Below are positions 1 to 9,664 of a DNA stretch of 64,000 bases, piece by piece. Numbering within the stretch: the first letter of the stretch is position 1; each line of letters starts with the position of its first letter. The notes beneath the pieces are model-generated. The model was not told the origin of the DNA. It did no database searches and was given only the letters and a program-made list of their open reading frames with translations. A program made the translations under genes and the position numbers. Source of the stretch: Streptomyces ortus (GTDB taxonomy: Bacteria; Actinomycetota; Actinomycetes; Streptomycetales; Streptomycetaceae); the NCBI RefSeq assembly GCF_026341275.1, contig NZ_JAIFZO010000002.1, positions 1,438,361 through 1,502,360 of the forward strand, written 5' to 3'.

Positions 1-370
1 AGGCGACGAACGCCGCGAGCTGGTCGATCTCCGCCTGCGTGTAGATGACCTTCTTCTTCGGAACCTGCGCGCCAGGCTGCTGGGCGGGCATGCGGCCGGT
101 GCCGACCTGGAAGTCGACGGCGGCGGCGCCCACGCCGACCAGGCTGGGACCGTCGGTCGAGCCCTCACCGCCGGTGCCGTGGCAGCTGGCGCAGCCGACG
201 GCGTAGAGCTTCTTGCCCTCGTCGATGGCGAGGGACTGGGCGGATGTGTCGGCCTGTGCCTTGTCCGCGGGCGCGAACGCGGTGTACAGCCCCCCGGTGG
301 CCGCCAGCGCGAGGAGTAGGACGACGACCGCCGCCAGCGGATGGCGTCGTCGTGCGGAGAGCTTTTTCAC
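1..370 (-). CDS. qcrC: Cytochrome bc1 complex diheme cytochrome c subunit (partial)
   Basis: This is the N-terminal part of the membrane-anchored diheme cytochrome c that carries electrons from the bc1 complex to the aa3 oxidase in the actinobacterial supercomplex. The gene runs off the left edge of the window. Visible are a GTG start, a basic N-terminus (MKKLSARRRH), one hydrophobic anchor at about residues 12-30, and a heme-binding CASCH motif near residue 60. Only the first heme domain falls in the window. It lies 65 bases downstream of ctaE on the same strand, the usual ctaE-qcrCAB order. Confidence 0.93.
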   Translation of the reverse strand, partial: MKKLSARRRHPLAAVVVLLLALAATGGLYTAFAPADKAQADTSAQSLAIDEGKKLYAVGCASCHGTGGEGSTDGPSLVGVGAAAVDFQVGTGRMPAQQPGAQVPKKKVIYTQAEIDQLAAFVA

Positions 371-435
371 GGATTACCCCGGTGTCAGGATCTTCAGCGT
401 CGGTGCTTCTGGAATGTACGCGGGAACTGGCCCGG

Positions 436-1056
436 CTACTTGATCATGTAGATCGTGGCGAAGAGGCCGATCCAGACGACATCGACGAAGTGCCAGTAGT
501 AGGACACGACGATGGCGGCGGTCGCCTGTTCGTGCGTGAACCTGCGGGCCGCGTAGGTGCGCCCGAGGACCAGCAGGAAGGCGATGAGACCACCCGTCAC
601 GTGCAGGCCGTGGAAGCCGGTGGTCAGGTAGAACACCGAGCCGTACGGGTCGGACGAGAGCGAGAGGCCCTCGTGCTTGACCAGCTCGGTGTACTCGTAC
701 ACCTGGCCGCCGATGAAGATCGCACCCATCACGAAGGTGACGATGAACCACATCCGGAGCTTCTTCACGTCCCCACGCTCGGCCGCGAACACGCCGAGCT
801 GGCAAGTGAGGGAGGAGAGCACCAGGATCGTGGTGTTGGTCGCCGAGAACGGGAAGTTCAGGGCGGACGCCATCTCCTTCCAGTGGTCGGGACCGGTCAC
901 CGATCGGAGGGTGAAGTACATCGCGAAGAGGGCCGCGAAGAACATCAGCTCGGAACTCAGCCAGATGATGGTTCCGACGCTGGTGAGGTTCGGCCGATTG
1001 ACCGACGGGTGCGCGTGCCCGGTATCTACTGTCGTTGCTGTCGCCACGACCGACAT
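436..1056 (-). CDS. ctaE: Cytochrome c oxidase subunit III
   Basis: Subunit III of the aa3-type cytochrome c oxidase, an integral membrane protein of 206 residues. The protein has about five hydrophobic segments and characteristic stretches such as [16 protein letters not shown] near residue 35 and [14 protein letters not shown] near the C-terminus. The short length is normal for the actinobacterial form. It precedes qcrC, while the other oxidase subunits (ctaC, ctaD, ctaF) form a separate operon about 2 kb away on the same strand. The 210-base gap to the divergent gene at 1267 must hold promoters for both; I see no clear consensus there. Confidence 0.96.
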   Translation of the reverse strand: MSVVATATTVDTGHAHPSVNRPNLTSVGTIIWLSSELMFFAALFAMYFTLRSVTGPDHWKEMASALNFPFSATNTTILVLSSLTCQLGVFAAERGDVKKLRMWFIVTFVMGAIFIGGQVYEYTELVKHEGLSLSSDPYGSVFYLTTGFHGLHVTGGLIAFLLVLGRTYAARRFTHEQATAAIVVSYYWHFVDVVWIGLFATIYMIK

Positions 1057-1266
1057 TATGTCGGTCGCTTATCCCGCCCTCACCTCGGGGGGTGCCGTTC
1101 GGGGTGTCTGTGGGGTGTGTCCAGCCCATATGGCCCATCGAAGCCCTGTCCGAACCGGTGTTGACGACGTGATCGAGGGAGTAGCATCCGCGCATCGGAC
1201 CCTGTCCGTCTCTGTATCTGAAGTCTGTACGGCATGTCCCCACGACGCTGACGTCCCGGAGGAAGA

Positions 1267-1668
1267 ATGCAGCCGACCGCAACGGTGCTGGTCTACAGCG
1301 ACGACTCCAACACCCGCGAACAGGTGCGGCTCGCCACGGGGCGCAGGCCCGCCACCGACGTCCCCCAGGTGGAGTTCATCGAGTGCGCGACCCCCGCGGC
1401 GGTCATCGCGGAACTCGACCGCGGTGGCATCGACGTGTGCGTGCTGGACGGCGAGGCCGTTCCGGCGGGCGGGATGGGCATCTGCCGGCAGATCAAGGAC
1501 GAGATCTTCAACTGTCCTCCGGTGCTGTTGCTGATCGGCCGGCCCCAGGACGCGTGGCTCGCCACGTGGAGCCGGGCCGAGGCGGCGGTGACCCTGCCGG
1601 TCGAGCCGGTGGAGTTCGCGGCCGCGCTGGCGGGGCTGCTCCGCAGCAGGGCCGCCCTGAGCGCGTAG
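1267..1668 (+). CDS. Receiver-like protein without a recognisable phosphoacceptor
   Basis: A 133-residue single-domain protein. It begins with a beta strand (ATVLVYSDDSN) and has alternating hydrophobic strands (GIDVCVLDGE, PPVLLLIG) like a response-regulator receiver fold. The Asp after the third strand would be in VCVLDGEAVPAGG; the lysine and other conserved receiver residues are not obvious. I infer a pseudo-receiver or stand-alone receiver of unknown partner. The start has a good ribosome binding site (GGAGGA at 1258). It is divergent from ctaE, and no DNA-binding domain is present. Confidence 0.75.
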   Translation: MQPTATVLVYSDDSNTREQVRLATGRRPATDVPQVEFIECATPAAVIAELDRGGIDVCVLDGEAVPAGGMGICRQIKDEIFNCPPVLLLIGRPQDAWLATWSRAEAAVTLPVEPVEFAAALAGLLRSRAALSA

Positions 1669-1719
1669 GCGCCGTCTCGGAGGGCGTGGCGGGGCGGCTG
1701 CGGGCCCGTCGTGGTTGGT

Positions 1720-1812
1720 CGCGCAGTTCCCCGCGCCCCTGAAGGCAAAAAATTGCGCCGTTCCCCGCGCCCCTGAGGGCGGGCCCCTGAAGGCGGGCCC
1801 CTGCGGGCCGCC
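1720..1812. repeat. Dispersed repeat family A, two direct copies
   Basis: Two direct copies of the family A core (GCGCAGTTCCCCGCGCCCCT and a GCGCCGTT variant) at 1721-1740 and 1755-1774, followed by short GGGCCCCTGAAGGC repeats. They fill the gap between the convergent 3' ends of the receiver-like gene and the L,D-transpeptidase gene. A role in transcription termination is inferred from this placement. Confidence 0.7.
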
Positions 1813-3111
1813 CTATGCCGGTTCCGGGGTGAGTCTCAGGCGGGACTCCGGGGACGGGCCTTCCGGGGTGCCGGCGGTGAGGGCGCTGCCCTTGCGCCAG
1901 TTCTTCCAGGTGAGGTTCCAGTCCCCGAAACCGTTGCCGAACGGGTCCATCATGTCGCCGTACGAGTTGACGACCTTGACGATGTCGCCGGCGCGGAACG
2001 TGTCGAAGAACCACTCGGCGTTGGCGGTGCTCATGCCGGTGCAGCCGTGGCTCACGTTGGCGGCCCCCTGGGAGCCCGCCGACCAGGGCGCGGCGTGCAC
2101 GTACTCGCCGCTCCAGGTGACCCTGGTGGCGTAGTAGACGGGCAGGTCGTACGAGTCCGCGGTGCCCTCGGCGATGCCGATGCTGGTGCCGCGCATCCGT
2201 ACGAAGTACTCCTTGCCCAGCACCACCTTGACGCCGTTGCGGGTGTCGAAGCCGGGCTTGCCGGTGGTGACCGGGATCGTGTTGATCGCCTCACCGTTGC
2301 GGTAGACCGTCATCGAGTGCGCCGCGGCGTCCGTGACGGCCTCCAGGCGGTCGCCCGTGGTGAGCGTCAGGGGCTTGGCCGTGCCGCCCCAGAGGCGCTC
2401 GGCCACCTTGATGCCCGCGAGGTTGCTGCTCGCCCGCACGGTGGCGTGGGCGGGCCAGTACTCCTTCGGGCGGTAGTGCAGTTCCTTGTCGTCCACCCAG
2501 TGCCAGGCGCCCTCGACGGCGGGCTGCGACTGCACCTTGAGGGCCCGCTCGACGACCGCGCGCGCCGCCCTGTCCTTGACCGGGGCGCTGAGTTCCGCGG
2601 TGACGGGCTGGCCGACGCCGTACGTGCCCTTGTCGGGGCCGAACGTCACGTCCAGCCGCTTCTTGGTCTTCGGGACACTGGTCTCGAAGTCGACGGTCCT
2701 GCGCCCGGGCGCGCCGTCGTCGTTCTCGGTGCTCACCCGCACCGTGTAGTGGGCGCCTGCGGCCAGCGGCGAGGTGCTGTGCCACCGGCCTCCGTCGGCC
2801 GTCAGTTCGCCCGCCACGTACCGTCCTGCGGCGTCCGTGGCTGTCACGTCGGTGATCCGGCCGCCGGAGTCCCTGGCGGTGATCTCCAGGGGCTTGTCCG
2901 GGTCGGCCTTCCTGCCGTCGCTCACTGCGGCGCTGAAGGAGAGGTCCTTCGCCGCGTCGTAGGGCTCGGCCGAGAGCGGATGGCCGCCGGAACCGCAGGC
3001 CGTGACGCCCGCGCCTATGGCGACCATCAGCGCCGTGCAGCCGGCGGCGGTACGGCCGCGCGGGCGCGCCGAGCCGGCGTCGGCGCTCCTGGAGGAAGCT
3101 GAGTGGCTCAT
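1813..3111 (-). CDS. L,D-transpeptidase lipoprotein with Ig-like domain
   Basis: A secreted, lipid-anchored L,D-transpeptidase of 432 residues. These enzymes form 3-3 peptidoglycan cross-links. Evidence: a long N-terminus ending in a lipobox (GVTACGSG, Cys about residue 39), an Ig-like region at about 60-240, and a YkuD catalytic domain with the cysteine motif HGCTGMS near residue 355 and an upstream histidine (EYVHAAPWS). The start ATG has AGGA just upstream. It lies between the two cytochrome oxidase gene groups but is separated from ctaF by a strong hairpin, so it is probably transcribed on its own. Confidence 0.92.
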   Translation of the reverse strand: MSHSASSRSADAGSARPRGRTAAGCTALMVAIGAGVTACGSGGHPLSAEPYDAAKDLSFSAAVSDGRKADPDKPLEITARDSGGRITDVTATDAAGRYVAGELTADGGRWHSTSPLAAGAHYTVRVSTENDDGAPGRRTVDFETSVPKTKKRLDVTFGPDKGTYGVGQPVTAELSAPVKDRAARAVVERALKVQSQPAVEGAWHWVDDKELHYRPKEYWPAHATVRASSNLAGIKVAERLWGGTAKPLTLTTGDRLEAVTDAAAHSMTVYRNGEAINTIPVTTGKPGFDTRNGVKVVLGKEYFVRMRGTSIGIAEGTADSYDLPVYYATRVTWSGEYVHAAPWSAGSQGAANVSHGCTGMSTANAEWFFDTFRAGDIVKVVNSYGDMMDPFGNGFGDWNLTWKNWRKGSALTAGTPEGPSPESRLRLTPEPA

Positions 3112-3188
3112 GTCCTGAGCGTAGGAAGCGCGGTCGCTCGCGGCGCGCCCATTGAGCCGTGCGAGGGACGGCAGGTGTGGCGAAAGGG

Positions 3189-3225
3189 GGAAGCCCGGAC
3201 CTCCTGACGGAGTGTCCGGGCTTCC
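3189..3225 (-). terminator. Hairpin terminator downstream of ctaF
   Basis: A 12-bp perfect inverted repeat (GGAAGCCCGGAC at 3189-3200, complement at 3214-3225) with a 13-base loop, 17 bases past the ctaF stop and before the L,D-transpeptidase start. There is no T-tract, as is common in Streptomyces. Confidence 0.75.
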
Positions 3226-3241
3226 GTGCGCTCAGCGCGTG

Positions 3242-3640
3242 TTACTGATTCTGGTTCTCTCCGCGGTAGTACTCGAAGACCCAGCCCCACAGGCCGATCA
3301 TGATGATCGGGGCCGAGAAGAAGAGCAGCCACCAGCCGAAGACGACGCCCATGAAGGCGAGCGCGCCGCCGATACCGAGCGAGAGCGGCTGCCAGCTGTG
3401 CGGGCTGAAGAAACCGACCTCACCGGCGTCGTCCGCGACGTCGGCCTCCTTGTTGTCCTGTGCGCCCGTGTCGACCCGCCGGGCCGTGAACCACAGGTAG
3501 TAGCCGATCATGACGCTCAAGCCGAAGCCCAGGAAGAGCGCCGTGGTACCGGCCGGCTCCTTCGACCACACGCCGTAGACGACCGCCATGACGAGGATGA
3601 AGACGGCGAGCCAGATGAACATCTTGCCCTGGACCTTCAC
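3242..3640 (-). CDS. ctaF: Cytochrome c oxidase subunit IV
   Basis: The actinobacteria-specific fourth subunit of the aa3 oxidase, 132 residues with about four membrane segments ([60 protein letters not shown]). The GTG start overlaps the ctaD stop as GTGA, indicating translational coupling. It is the last gene of ctaCDF and is followed by a hairpin terminator. Confidence 0.94.
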   Translation of the reverse strand: MKVQGKMFIWLAVFILVMAVVYGVWSKEPAGTTALFLGFGLSVMIGYYLWFTARRVDTGAQDNKEADVADDAGEVGFFSPHSWQPLSLGIGGALAFMGVVFGWWLLFFSAPIIMIGLWGWVFEYYRGENQNQ

Positions 3641-5373
3641 TTGCCCGCCTCCTTGCCGCCGGCGAGGGCCTTCTCACCGTGACCGGCGTTCTCCAACTGG
3701 TCGAGAGCGGCGATCTCGGGGTGGTGCAGGTCGAACGCCGGGGATTCGGAACGGATCCGCGGCAGCGTGAGGAAGTTGTGCCGCGGCGGCGGGCAGGACG
3801 TGGCCCACTCCAGCGAACGGCCGTAACCCCACGGGTCGTCGACCTCGACCTTCTTGCCGTACTTGGCCGTCTTCCAGACGTTGTAGAAGAACGGCAGGAT
3901 CGACAGGCCCAGGACGAACGAGCTGATCGTCGAGATCGTGTTCAGCGCGGTGAAGCCGTCGGCCGCGAGGTAGTCCGCGTAACGACGCGGCATGCCCTCG
4001 GCGCCCAGCCAGTGCTGGACGAGGAACGTCCCGTGGAAGCCGATGAACAGCGTCCAGAAGGTGATCTTGCCGAGGCGTTCGTCGAGCATCTTTCCGGTGA
4101 ACTTCGGCCACCAGAAGTGGAAGCCGGAGAACATCGCGAACACGACCGTGCCGAACACCACGTAGTGGAAGTGCGCCACCACGAAGTACGAGTCCGAGAC
4201 GTGGAAGTCCATCGGCGGCGACGCCAGGATGACACCGGTCAGACCACCGAAGGTGAAGGTGATCAGGAACCCGGTGGCCCACAGCATCGGGGTCTCGAAG
4301 GACAAGGACCCCTTCCACATCGTGCCGATCCAGTTGAAGAACTTCACGCCGGTCGGTACGGCGATGAGGAACGTCATGAAGGAGAAGAACGGCAGCAGCA
4401 CACCGCCGGTGACGTACATGTGGTGCGCCCACACCGTCACGGACAGACCCGCGATGGCGATGGTCGCGCCGATCAGGCCCATGTAGCCGAACATCGGCTT
4501 GCGGGAGAAGACCGGAATGACCTCGGAGATGATGCCGAAGAACGGCAACGCGATGATGTACACCTCCGGATGGCCGAAGAACCAGAAGAGGTGCTGCCAC
4601 AGCAACGCTCCGCCGTTGGCCGAGTCGAAGACATGTGCCCCGAATTTCCGATCCGCCTCCAGCGCGAACAGCGCGGCGGCGAGCACGGGGAAGGCGAGCA
4701 GCACCAGGACCGCGGTGAGCAGCACGTTCCACACGAAGATCGGCATACGGAACATCGTCATGCCGGGGGCACGCATGCAGATGATGGTGGTGATGAAGTT
4801 GACCGCGCCGAGGATGGTGCCGAAGCCGGAGAAGGCCAGACCCATGATCCACATGTCGGCGCCGATGCCCGGCGAGCGGACCGCGTCCGAGAGCGGGCTG
4901 TAGGCGAACCAGCCGAAGTCCGCCGCGCCCTGCGGGGTGAGGAAGCCACCGACCGCGATGAGCGAGCCGAACAGGTACAGCCAGTAGGCGAACATGTTCA
5001 GCCGCGGGAACGCCACGTCGGGCGCGCCGATCTGCAGCGGCATGATCCAGTTCGTGAAGCCCGCGAACAGCGGCGTCGCGAACATCAGCAGCATGATCGT
5101 GCCGTGCATCGTGAACGCCTGGTTGAACTGCTCGTTCGACATGATCTGGGTGCCGGGACGGGCCAGTTCGGCGCGCATCAGCAGCGCCATGACGCCACCG
5201 ATGCAGAAGAACGCGAACGACGTGACCAGGTACATCGTGCCGATCGTCTTGTGGTCCGTGGTGGTCAGCCACTTGATCACGACGTTGCCGGGCTGCTTGC
5301 GCCGTACGGGCAGCTCGCTCTCGTACGAGGCTTCAGCCGCGGCGGCACCCTGAGGTTCGTTGAGGATGCTCAC
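3637..5373 (-). CDS. ctaD: Cytochrome c oxidase subunit I
   Basis: The catalytic heme-copper subunit, 578 residues with 12 or more hydrophobic helices. Hallmarks seen: the low-spin heme ligand region [11 protein letters not shown], the CuB and cross-linked Tyr motif [10 protein letters not shown], the double histidine [10 protein letters not shown], and the heme ligands in [10 protein letters not shown]. The frame stays open further upstream, but the GTG at 5373 overlaps the ctaC stop (GTGA) and gives the normal family N-terminus (MSILNEPQG), so this start is chosen. It is coupled to ctaF downstream in the same way. Confidence 0.97.
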   Translation of the reverse strand: MSILNEPQGAAAAEASYESELPVRRKQPGNVVIKWLTTTDHKTIGTMYLVTSFAFFCIGGVMALLMRAELARPGTQIMSNEQFNQAFTMHGTIMLLMFATPLFAGFTNWIMPLQIGAPDVAFPRLNMFAYWLYLFGSLIAVGGFLTPQGAADFGWFAYSPLSDAVRSPGIGADMWIMGLAFSGFGTILGAVNFITTIICMRAPGMTMFRMPIFVWNVLLTAVLVLLAFPVLAAALFALEADRKFGAHVFDSANGGALLWQHLFWFFGHPEVYIIALPFFGIISEVIPVFSRKPMFGYMGLIGATIAIAGLSVTVWAHHMYVTGGVLLPFFSFMTFLIAVPTGVKFFNWIGTMWKGSLSFETPMLWATGFLITFTFGGLTGVILASPPMDFHVSDSYFVVAHFHYVVFGTVVFAMFSGFHFWWPKFTGKMLDERLGKITFWTLFIGFHGTFLVQHWLGAEGMPRRYADYLAADGFTALNTISTISSFVLGLSILPFFYNVWKTAKYGKKVEVDDPWGYGRSLEWATSCPPPRHNFLTLPRIRSESPAFDLHHPEIAALDQLENAGHGEKALAGGKEAGK

Positions 5374-6329
5374 AGGTTGTTCGTCTCCCGGTTCTTCTCG
5401 TGGTCCGTCTGCTCGATACCGGCCGGGACGTAACCGGTCTGACCCTTCTCGGCGAGCTTCTTGAGGTGGGCCTCGTAGCGCTCGGGAGAGACGACCTTCA
5501 CGTTGAAGAGCATCCGGGAGTGGTCGACGCCGCAGAGCTCGGCGCACTTGCCCAGGAAGGTGCCCTCCTTGTTGGGGGTCACCTGGAAGGAGTTGGTGTG
5601 ACCCGGGATGACGTCCTGCTTCATGAGGAACGGCACCACCCAGAAGGAGTGGATGACGTCACGCGAAGTGAGGACGAAGCGGACCGTCTTGCCCTTGGGG
5701 AGCCAGAGGGTCGGGCCCGGGTTGAGCGTCTGCGGGTTCTTCGAGGCGGGCGTACCGACGTCGTAGACCCCGCCGGCGGCTGCCGGGAAGTCCTTCTTGA
5801 AGCGATCCGGGATCGCGTCGAGATTCTTGTCGGTCTTCGCGTCACCGGTCGAGCCGTCGACGTTCTCGATGTAGTTGAAGCCCCAGCTCCACTGGAAGCC
5901 GACGACGTTGACCGTGACGTCGGGCTTCTTGTCGAGACTGAGGAGCTTCGACTCGTCGCGGGCTGTGAAGTAGAACAGCACCGAGACGATGATGAGGGGG
6001 ACCACCGTGTACAGCGCCTCGATGGGCATGTTGTACCGGGTCTGCGGGGGAACTTCGACCTTGGTGCGGCTGCGCCGGTGGAAGAACGCGCTCCACAGGA
6101 TCAGGCCCCAGACCAGCACGCCCGTGGCGAGTGCTGCGGCCCACGAGCCCTGCCACAGGGACAGGATCCGAGGAGCCTCTTCCGTGGTCGGGGTGGGCAT
6201 ACCAAGGCGGGGGAAGTCCTTGTATGTGCAACCGGTCGCGGTCGCCAGGACCAGACCCGCAGTCAGTGCCTGCAGCAGCTTCCGCCGCATCGGGCGCCGC
6301 GGCGAGCGGTCGGAGCCGTAGGGACTCAC
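5370..6329 (-). CDS. ctaC: Cytochrome c oxidase subunit II
   Basis: Subunit II, which carries the CuA centre that accepts electrons from the bc1 complex. It has 319 residues: a signal/lipobox region with Cys near residue 34 ([10 protein letters not shown]), two membrane helices, then a periplasmic-type cupredoxin domain with the CuA motif [16 protein letters not shown] near residue 255. First gene of the ctaCDF operon. Its stop overlaps the ctaD start. The promoter must lie in the 6330-6480 region; no clear consensus was found. Confidence 0.96.
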   Translation of the reverse strand: MSPYGSDRSPRRPMRRKLLQALTAGLVLATATGCTYKDFPRLGMPTPTTEEAPRILSLWQGSWAAALATGVLVWGLILWSAFFHRRSRTKVEVPPQTRYNMPIEALYTVVPLIIVSVLFYFTARDESKLLSLDKKPDVTVNVVGFQWSWGFNYIENVDGSTGDAKTDKNLDAIPDRFKKDFPAAAGGVYDVGTPASKNPQTLNPGPTLWLPKGKTVRFVLTSRDVIHSFWVVPFLMKQDVIPGHTNSFQVTPNKEGTFLGKCAELCGVDHSRMLFNVKVVSPERYEAHLKKLAEKGQTGYVPAGIEQTDHEKNRETNNL

Positions 6330-6715
6330 GTAGCGCCTTCCGAGAGTCTCGCCCGCGCGGTTGGCTGCGGCCTTCTCGCTGGTCGGTCGCCGCCCTGCGT
6401 CGGGCAGGGGTTTGGATGTTTATGCGGACCAAACCCTACTGGACGCTTTTTGGGGTCGCGCGGGGAGGGTCCCCAACGCGCCGCCACTCACCCCGAAGGG
6501 GTGGAATAAGGGGCTCTGCGAGGCATGTGACGGGGCGTTCGGGTGCGGGCCCTGGCCCCGGGGGGGTGGAGCAGCGGGTGGGGTCGGCTGCGGGGGGCCT
6601 ACGCGGCGGCGGGGAGGCGGGGCGGGGCTTCGGCGGGTGCGGGTGCGCCGGGACCTACGCGGCGGCGGGGAGGAGGCGCGGCTCGTCGGCGGGTGCGGGT
6701 GCGCCGTGGTCACCC
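6330..6715. other. Upstream region of ctaC, no gene seen
   Basis: This is the left part of the ~700-base gap between divergent ctaC and the cysteine desulfurase gene. It probably holds the ctaCDF promoter. The stretch 6540-6720 is low-complexity and G-rich, with repeated CGGGTGCGGGTGCGCCG units. I find no credible coding sequence. Confidence 0.5.
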
Positions 6716-7004
6716 GCGCAGTTCCCCGCGCCCCTCGAGAAGGGGCTCCGCCCCGTCCCCGATCCCTCAAGGGCGGAGGGAACAGCGCAGTCTTACGCCG
6801 CTCAGGGGCGCGGGGAACGGCGCAGTCTTTTGTCTTTCGGCCCCTGGGGCGCGAGGAACGGCGCAGTCTTTCGGTTTTAGGGGCGCGGGGAACGGCGCAG
6901 TCTTTCGGTTTTAGGGGCGCGGGGAACGGCGCAGTCTTTCGGTTTTAGGGGCGCGGGGAACGGCGCAGTCTTTCGGTTTTAGGGGCGCGGGGAACGGCGC
7001 GGTG
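6716..7004. repeat. Family A repeats with a 34-bp tandem array
   Basis: Family A cores are packed here. One copy (GCGCAGTTCCCCGCGCCCCT) is on the + strand at about 6717. Reverse copies (GGGGCGCGGGGAACGGCGCA) follow from 6804. From 6846 to 6981 they form an exact 34-bp tandem array of four units (starts 6846, 6880, 6914, 6948), each ending AGTCTTTCGGTTTTA; the first unit has one mismatch. A truncated fifth unit (6982-7001) ends 34 bases before the start of the desulfurase gene. Unlike a CRISPR, the units abut without spacers. Confidence 0.9.
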
Positions 7005-7034
7005 GTTGTCAGGGGCAAGGGATAGCGTGACCGC

Positions 7035-8432
7035 GTGTCCTACTTCGACGTCGCGTCGTCCGCCCCCCTCCACCCCGTCGCCCGCCAGGCCCTCCACGCC
7101 TCGCTCGACGAAGGCTGGGCCGACCCCGCCCGCCTCTACCGCGAGGGCAGGCGCGCCAGGATCCTCCTGGACGCCGCCCGCGAGGCCACCGCCGAGGCGC
7201 TCGGCTGCCGCCCGGACGAGCTGGTGTTCACGGCGTCCGGCACCCGCGCCGTCCACACGGGAATCGCCGGCGCGCTCGCCGGCCGGCACCGCGTCGGACG
7301 CCACCTGATCGTGTCAGCGGTCGAACACTCTTCGGTGCTCCATTCGGCGGAAGCACACCGCCACGACGGCGGAACCGTGTCCGAAGTGCCCGTCCTGCGG
7401 ACCGGCGCGGTCTCCCCCGACGCGTACGCGGACGCCCTGCGCCCCGACACCGCGCTCGCCTGCCTCCAGTCCGCCAACCACGAGGTGGGTACGCGTCAGC
7501 CGGTGGCCGCGGTCGCCGAAGCGTGCCGGGCAGCGGGCGTACCCCTGCTGGTGGACGCCGCGCAGTCGCTGGCCTGGGGGCCGGTCGAGGGCGGCTGGTC
7601 CCTGCTGACGGGCAGCGCCCACAAGTGGGGCGGGCCCGCGGGCGTCGGAGTGCTCGCCGTGCGCAAGGGGGTGCGGTACGCGCCCCAGGGCCCCGCAGAC
7701 GAACGGGAGTCGGGCCGCTCCCCCGGCTTCGAGAACATCCCGGCCGTCGTCGCCGCGGCGGCCTCCCTGCGGGCCGTACGGGCCGAGGCCGCCGCCGAGT
7801 CGGTCCGGCTGCGGGAGCTGACGGACCGGATCCGTGCGCGGGTGCCCGAACTGGTCCCGGACGTGGAGGTGGTGGGCGACCCGGTCACCCGGCTGCCCCA
7901 TCTCCTCACCTTCTCCTGTCTCTATGTCGACGGAGAGACACTGCTGCACGAGCTGGACCGTGCGGGGTTCTCGGTGTCGTCCGGATCGTCCTGCACGAGC
8001 AGCACGCTGACGCCCAGCCATGTGCTGAAGGCGATGGGTGTGCTGAGCGAGGGCAACGTACGGGTGTCGTTGCCGCTCGGCACCACGGCGGAGGAGGTGG
8101 ACCGCTTCCTCGCCGTCCTGCCCCGCGCGGTCGCCGCGGTCCGCGAGAAGCTGGGCGCGCCCGCGGGGACCGCCGCCGTCGCGGTGTCGCCCTCCGGCGC
8201 CCCGGACGTGCGCGTCGTGGACGCCCTCGGCAAGCGCTGCCCGATCCCCGTGATCGAACTCGCCAAGGTGATCACCGAGGTTCCGCTCGGCGGCACCGTA
8301 CGGGTCCTCTCGGACGACGAGGCGGCGCGGCTGGACATTCCGGCGTGGTGCGAGATGCGGGGGCAGGAGTACGTGGGCGAGGAGCCGGCGGGCCGGGGGA
8401 CGGCGTACCTGGTGCGCCGGGTGGCCTCCTAG
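7035..8432 (+). CDS. Cysteine desulfurase-TusA fusion
   Basis: A 465-residue two-domain sulfur-transfer protein. Residues 1-375 are a class V aminotransferase-type cysteine desulfurase (PLP enzyme that takes sulfur from L-cysteine). The PLP lysine lies in GSAHKWGGPAGV and the persulfide cysteine in SSGSSCTSS. Residues about 392-465 are a TusA-like sulfur carrier with the conserved motif CPIPVIELAK. The fusion would hand the persulfide directly to the carrier. The GTG start gives MSYFDV. The final acceptor is unknown; erpA and the oxidase genes are nearby but not co-transcribed. It is convergent with adoK. Confidence 0.9.
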   Translation: MSYFDVASSAPLHPVARQALHASLDEGWADPARLYREGRRARILLDAAREATAEALGCRPDELVFTASGTRAVHTGIAGALAGRHRVGRHLIVSAVEHSSVLHSAEAHRHDGGTVSEVPVLRTGAVSPDAYADALRPDTALACLQSANHEVGTRQPVAAVAEACRAAGVPLLVDAAQSLAWGPVEGGWSLLTGSAHKWGGPAGVGVLAVRKGVRYAPQGPADERESGRSPGFENIPAVVAAAASLRAVRAEAAAESVRLRELTDRIRARVPELVPDVEVVGDPVTRLPHLLTFSCLYVDGETLLHELDRAGFSVSSGSSCTSSTLTPSHVLKAMGVLSEGNVRVSLPLGTTAEEVDRFLAVLPRAVAAVREKLGAPAGTAAVAVSPSGAPDVRVVDALGKRCPIPVIELAKVITEVPLGGTVRVLSDDEAARLDIPAWCEMRGQEYVGEEPAGRGTAYLVRRVAS

Positions 8433-8546
8433 CCCCTCTACCCCTTCCCCTACCCGTATCTCCACCTCGGCGTCGGTTGCCGCGTGGGCGCAACTGAACC
8501 CGGATGGCGCGGACCGTCGGCGACTGCGGCCACGCCGTGGTCACCC

Positions 8547-8685
8547 GCGCAGTTCCCCGCGCCCCTCGGGAAGGGCCTGCGCCCCGTCCCCGATCCCTCA
8601 GGGGCGCGGGGAACGGCGCAATCTTTTGTCTTTTCGTCTTTCAGGGGCGCGGGGAACGGCGCAATCTTTAAATCTTTAGGGCGCG
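8547..8685. repeat. Family A repeats between convergent genes
   Basis: One + strand core (GCGCAGTTCCCCGCGCCCCT) near 8548-8567 and two reverse copies near 8600 and 8644, the latter each followed by an AATCTTT stretch. The opposed copies can form a hairpin between the convergent desulfurase and adoK genes, consistent with bidirectional termination. Confidence 0.75.
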
Positions 8686-8689
8686 AGCC

Positions 8690-9664
8690 CTACGCCAGGT
8701 GGCCCTGGACCTCCGCCGCCGCGTCGTGGCCGTACGCCTTCGTGAAGCGGTCGAGGAAGTGCGACCGCCGCAGCTGGTACTCCTGCGTCCCCTTGGTCTC
8801 GATGACCAGCGTCGCCAGCATGCACCCGACCTGCGCCGACCGCTCGTGCCCGACACCCCACGCCAGCCCCGACAGGAACCCCGCCCGGAAGGCGTCCCCG
8901 ACCCCGGTCGGGTCGACCTTCGCCGTCTCCTCGGGCACACCGACCTCGATCGGGTCCGCGCCGACGGCCTCGATACGCACACCGCGCGCCCCGAGCGTCG
9001 TCACCCGGTGGCCGACCCGCGAGAGGATCTCCGCGTCGCTCCAGCCGGTCTTGGACTCGATGAGCCCCTTCTCGTACTCGTTCGAGAAGAGGAACGTCGC
9101 CCCGTCGAGCAGCAGCCGGATCTCGTCGCCGTCCATCCGCGCGATCTGCTGCGAGAAGTCCGCGGCGAACGGGATCGACCGCGTCCGGCACTCCTCGGTG
9201 TGCCGGAGCATCCCCTCGGGGTCGTCCGCGCCGATGAGGACGAGATCGAGCCCGCCCACCCGGTCGGCGACCTTCTTGAGCTCGATGAGGCGGGCCTCGC
9301 TCATGGCACCCGTGTAGAAGGAGCCGATCTGGTTGTGGTCGGCGTCCGTGGTGCAGACGAAGCGCGCGGTGTGCAGCACCTCGGAGATCCGGACGGACTC
9401 GGTGTCGACGCCGTGCCGGTCCAGCCAGGCCCGGTACTCGTCGAAGTCGGAGCCCGCGGCCCCGACCAGGATGGGCGACGAGCCGAGCTGGCCCATGCCG
9501 AAGGCGATGTTCGCGCCCACGCCGCCCCGGCGTACGTCCAGATTGTCGACCAGGAAGGAGAGGGAGACCGTGTGCAGCTGATCCGCGACCAGTTGGTCGG
9601 CGAAGCGGCCGGGGAAGGTCATGAGGTGGTCGGTGGCGATGGAGCCCGAGACAGCGATACGCAC
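8690..9664 (-). CDS. adoK: Adenosine kinase, PfkB family
   Basis: A 324-residue ribokinase-fold kinase that probably phosphorylates adenosine to AMP. From memory it matches mycobacterial AdoK (Rv2202c) closely, including the N-terminus IAVSGSIATDHLMTFPGRF, the substrate loop RRGGVGANIAFGMGQLG and the catalytic/anion-hole motif DPTGVGDAFRAGF. In mycobacteria this gene also sits beside ctaC and an erpA-like gene, which supports orthology. The frame is open upstream to 9991, but the GTG at 9664 has GGAG upstream and matches the family N-terminus. Confidence 0.9.
   Translation of the reverse strand: MRIAVSGSIATDHLMTFPGRFADQLVADQLHTVSLSFLVDNLDVRRGGVGANIAFGMGQLGSSPILVGAAGSDFDEYRAWLDRHGVDTESVRISEVLHTARFVCTTDADHNQIGSFYTGAMSEARLIELKKVADRVGGLDLVLIGADDPEGMLRHTEECRTRSIPFAADFSQQIARMDGDEIRLLLDGATFLFSNEYEKGLIESKTGWSDAEILSRVGHRVTTLGARGVRIEAVGADPIEVGVPEETAKVDPTGVGDAFRAGFLSGLAWGVGHERSAQVGCMLATLVIETKGTQEYQLRRSHFLDRFTKAYGHDAAAEVQGHLA

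Noticed and set aside
3679..5433. Very long open frame on the + strand opposite ctaD
   Set aside because: It is a G+C-bias shadow: Arg/Glu/Asp/His-rich, no motif, and fully antisense to a gene with complete family motifs.
6804..7004. Possible CRISPR array from regularly repeated 34-bp units
   Set aside because: Units abut head to tail with no unique spacers and no cas genes nearby; it is a simple tandem array of a dispersed intergenic repeat.
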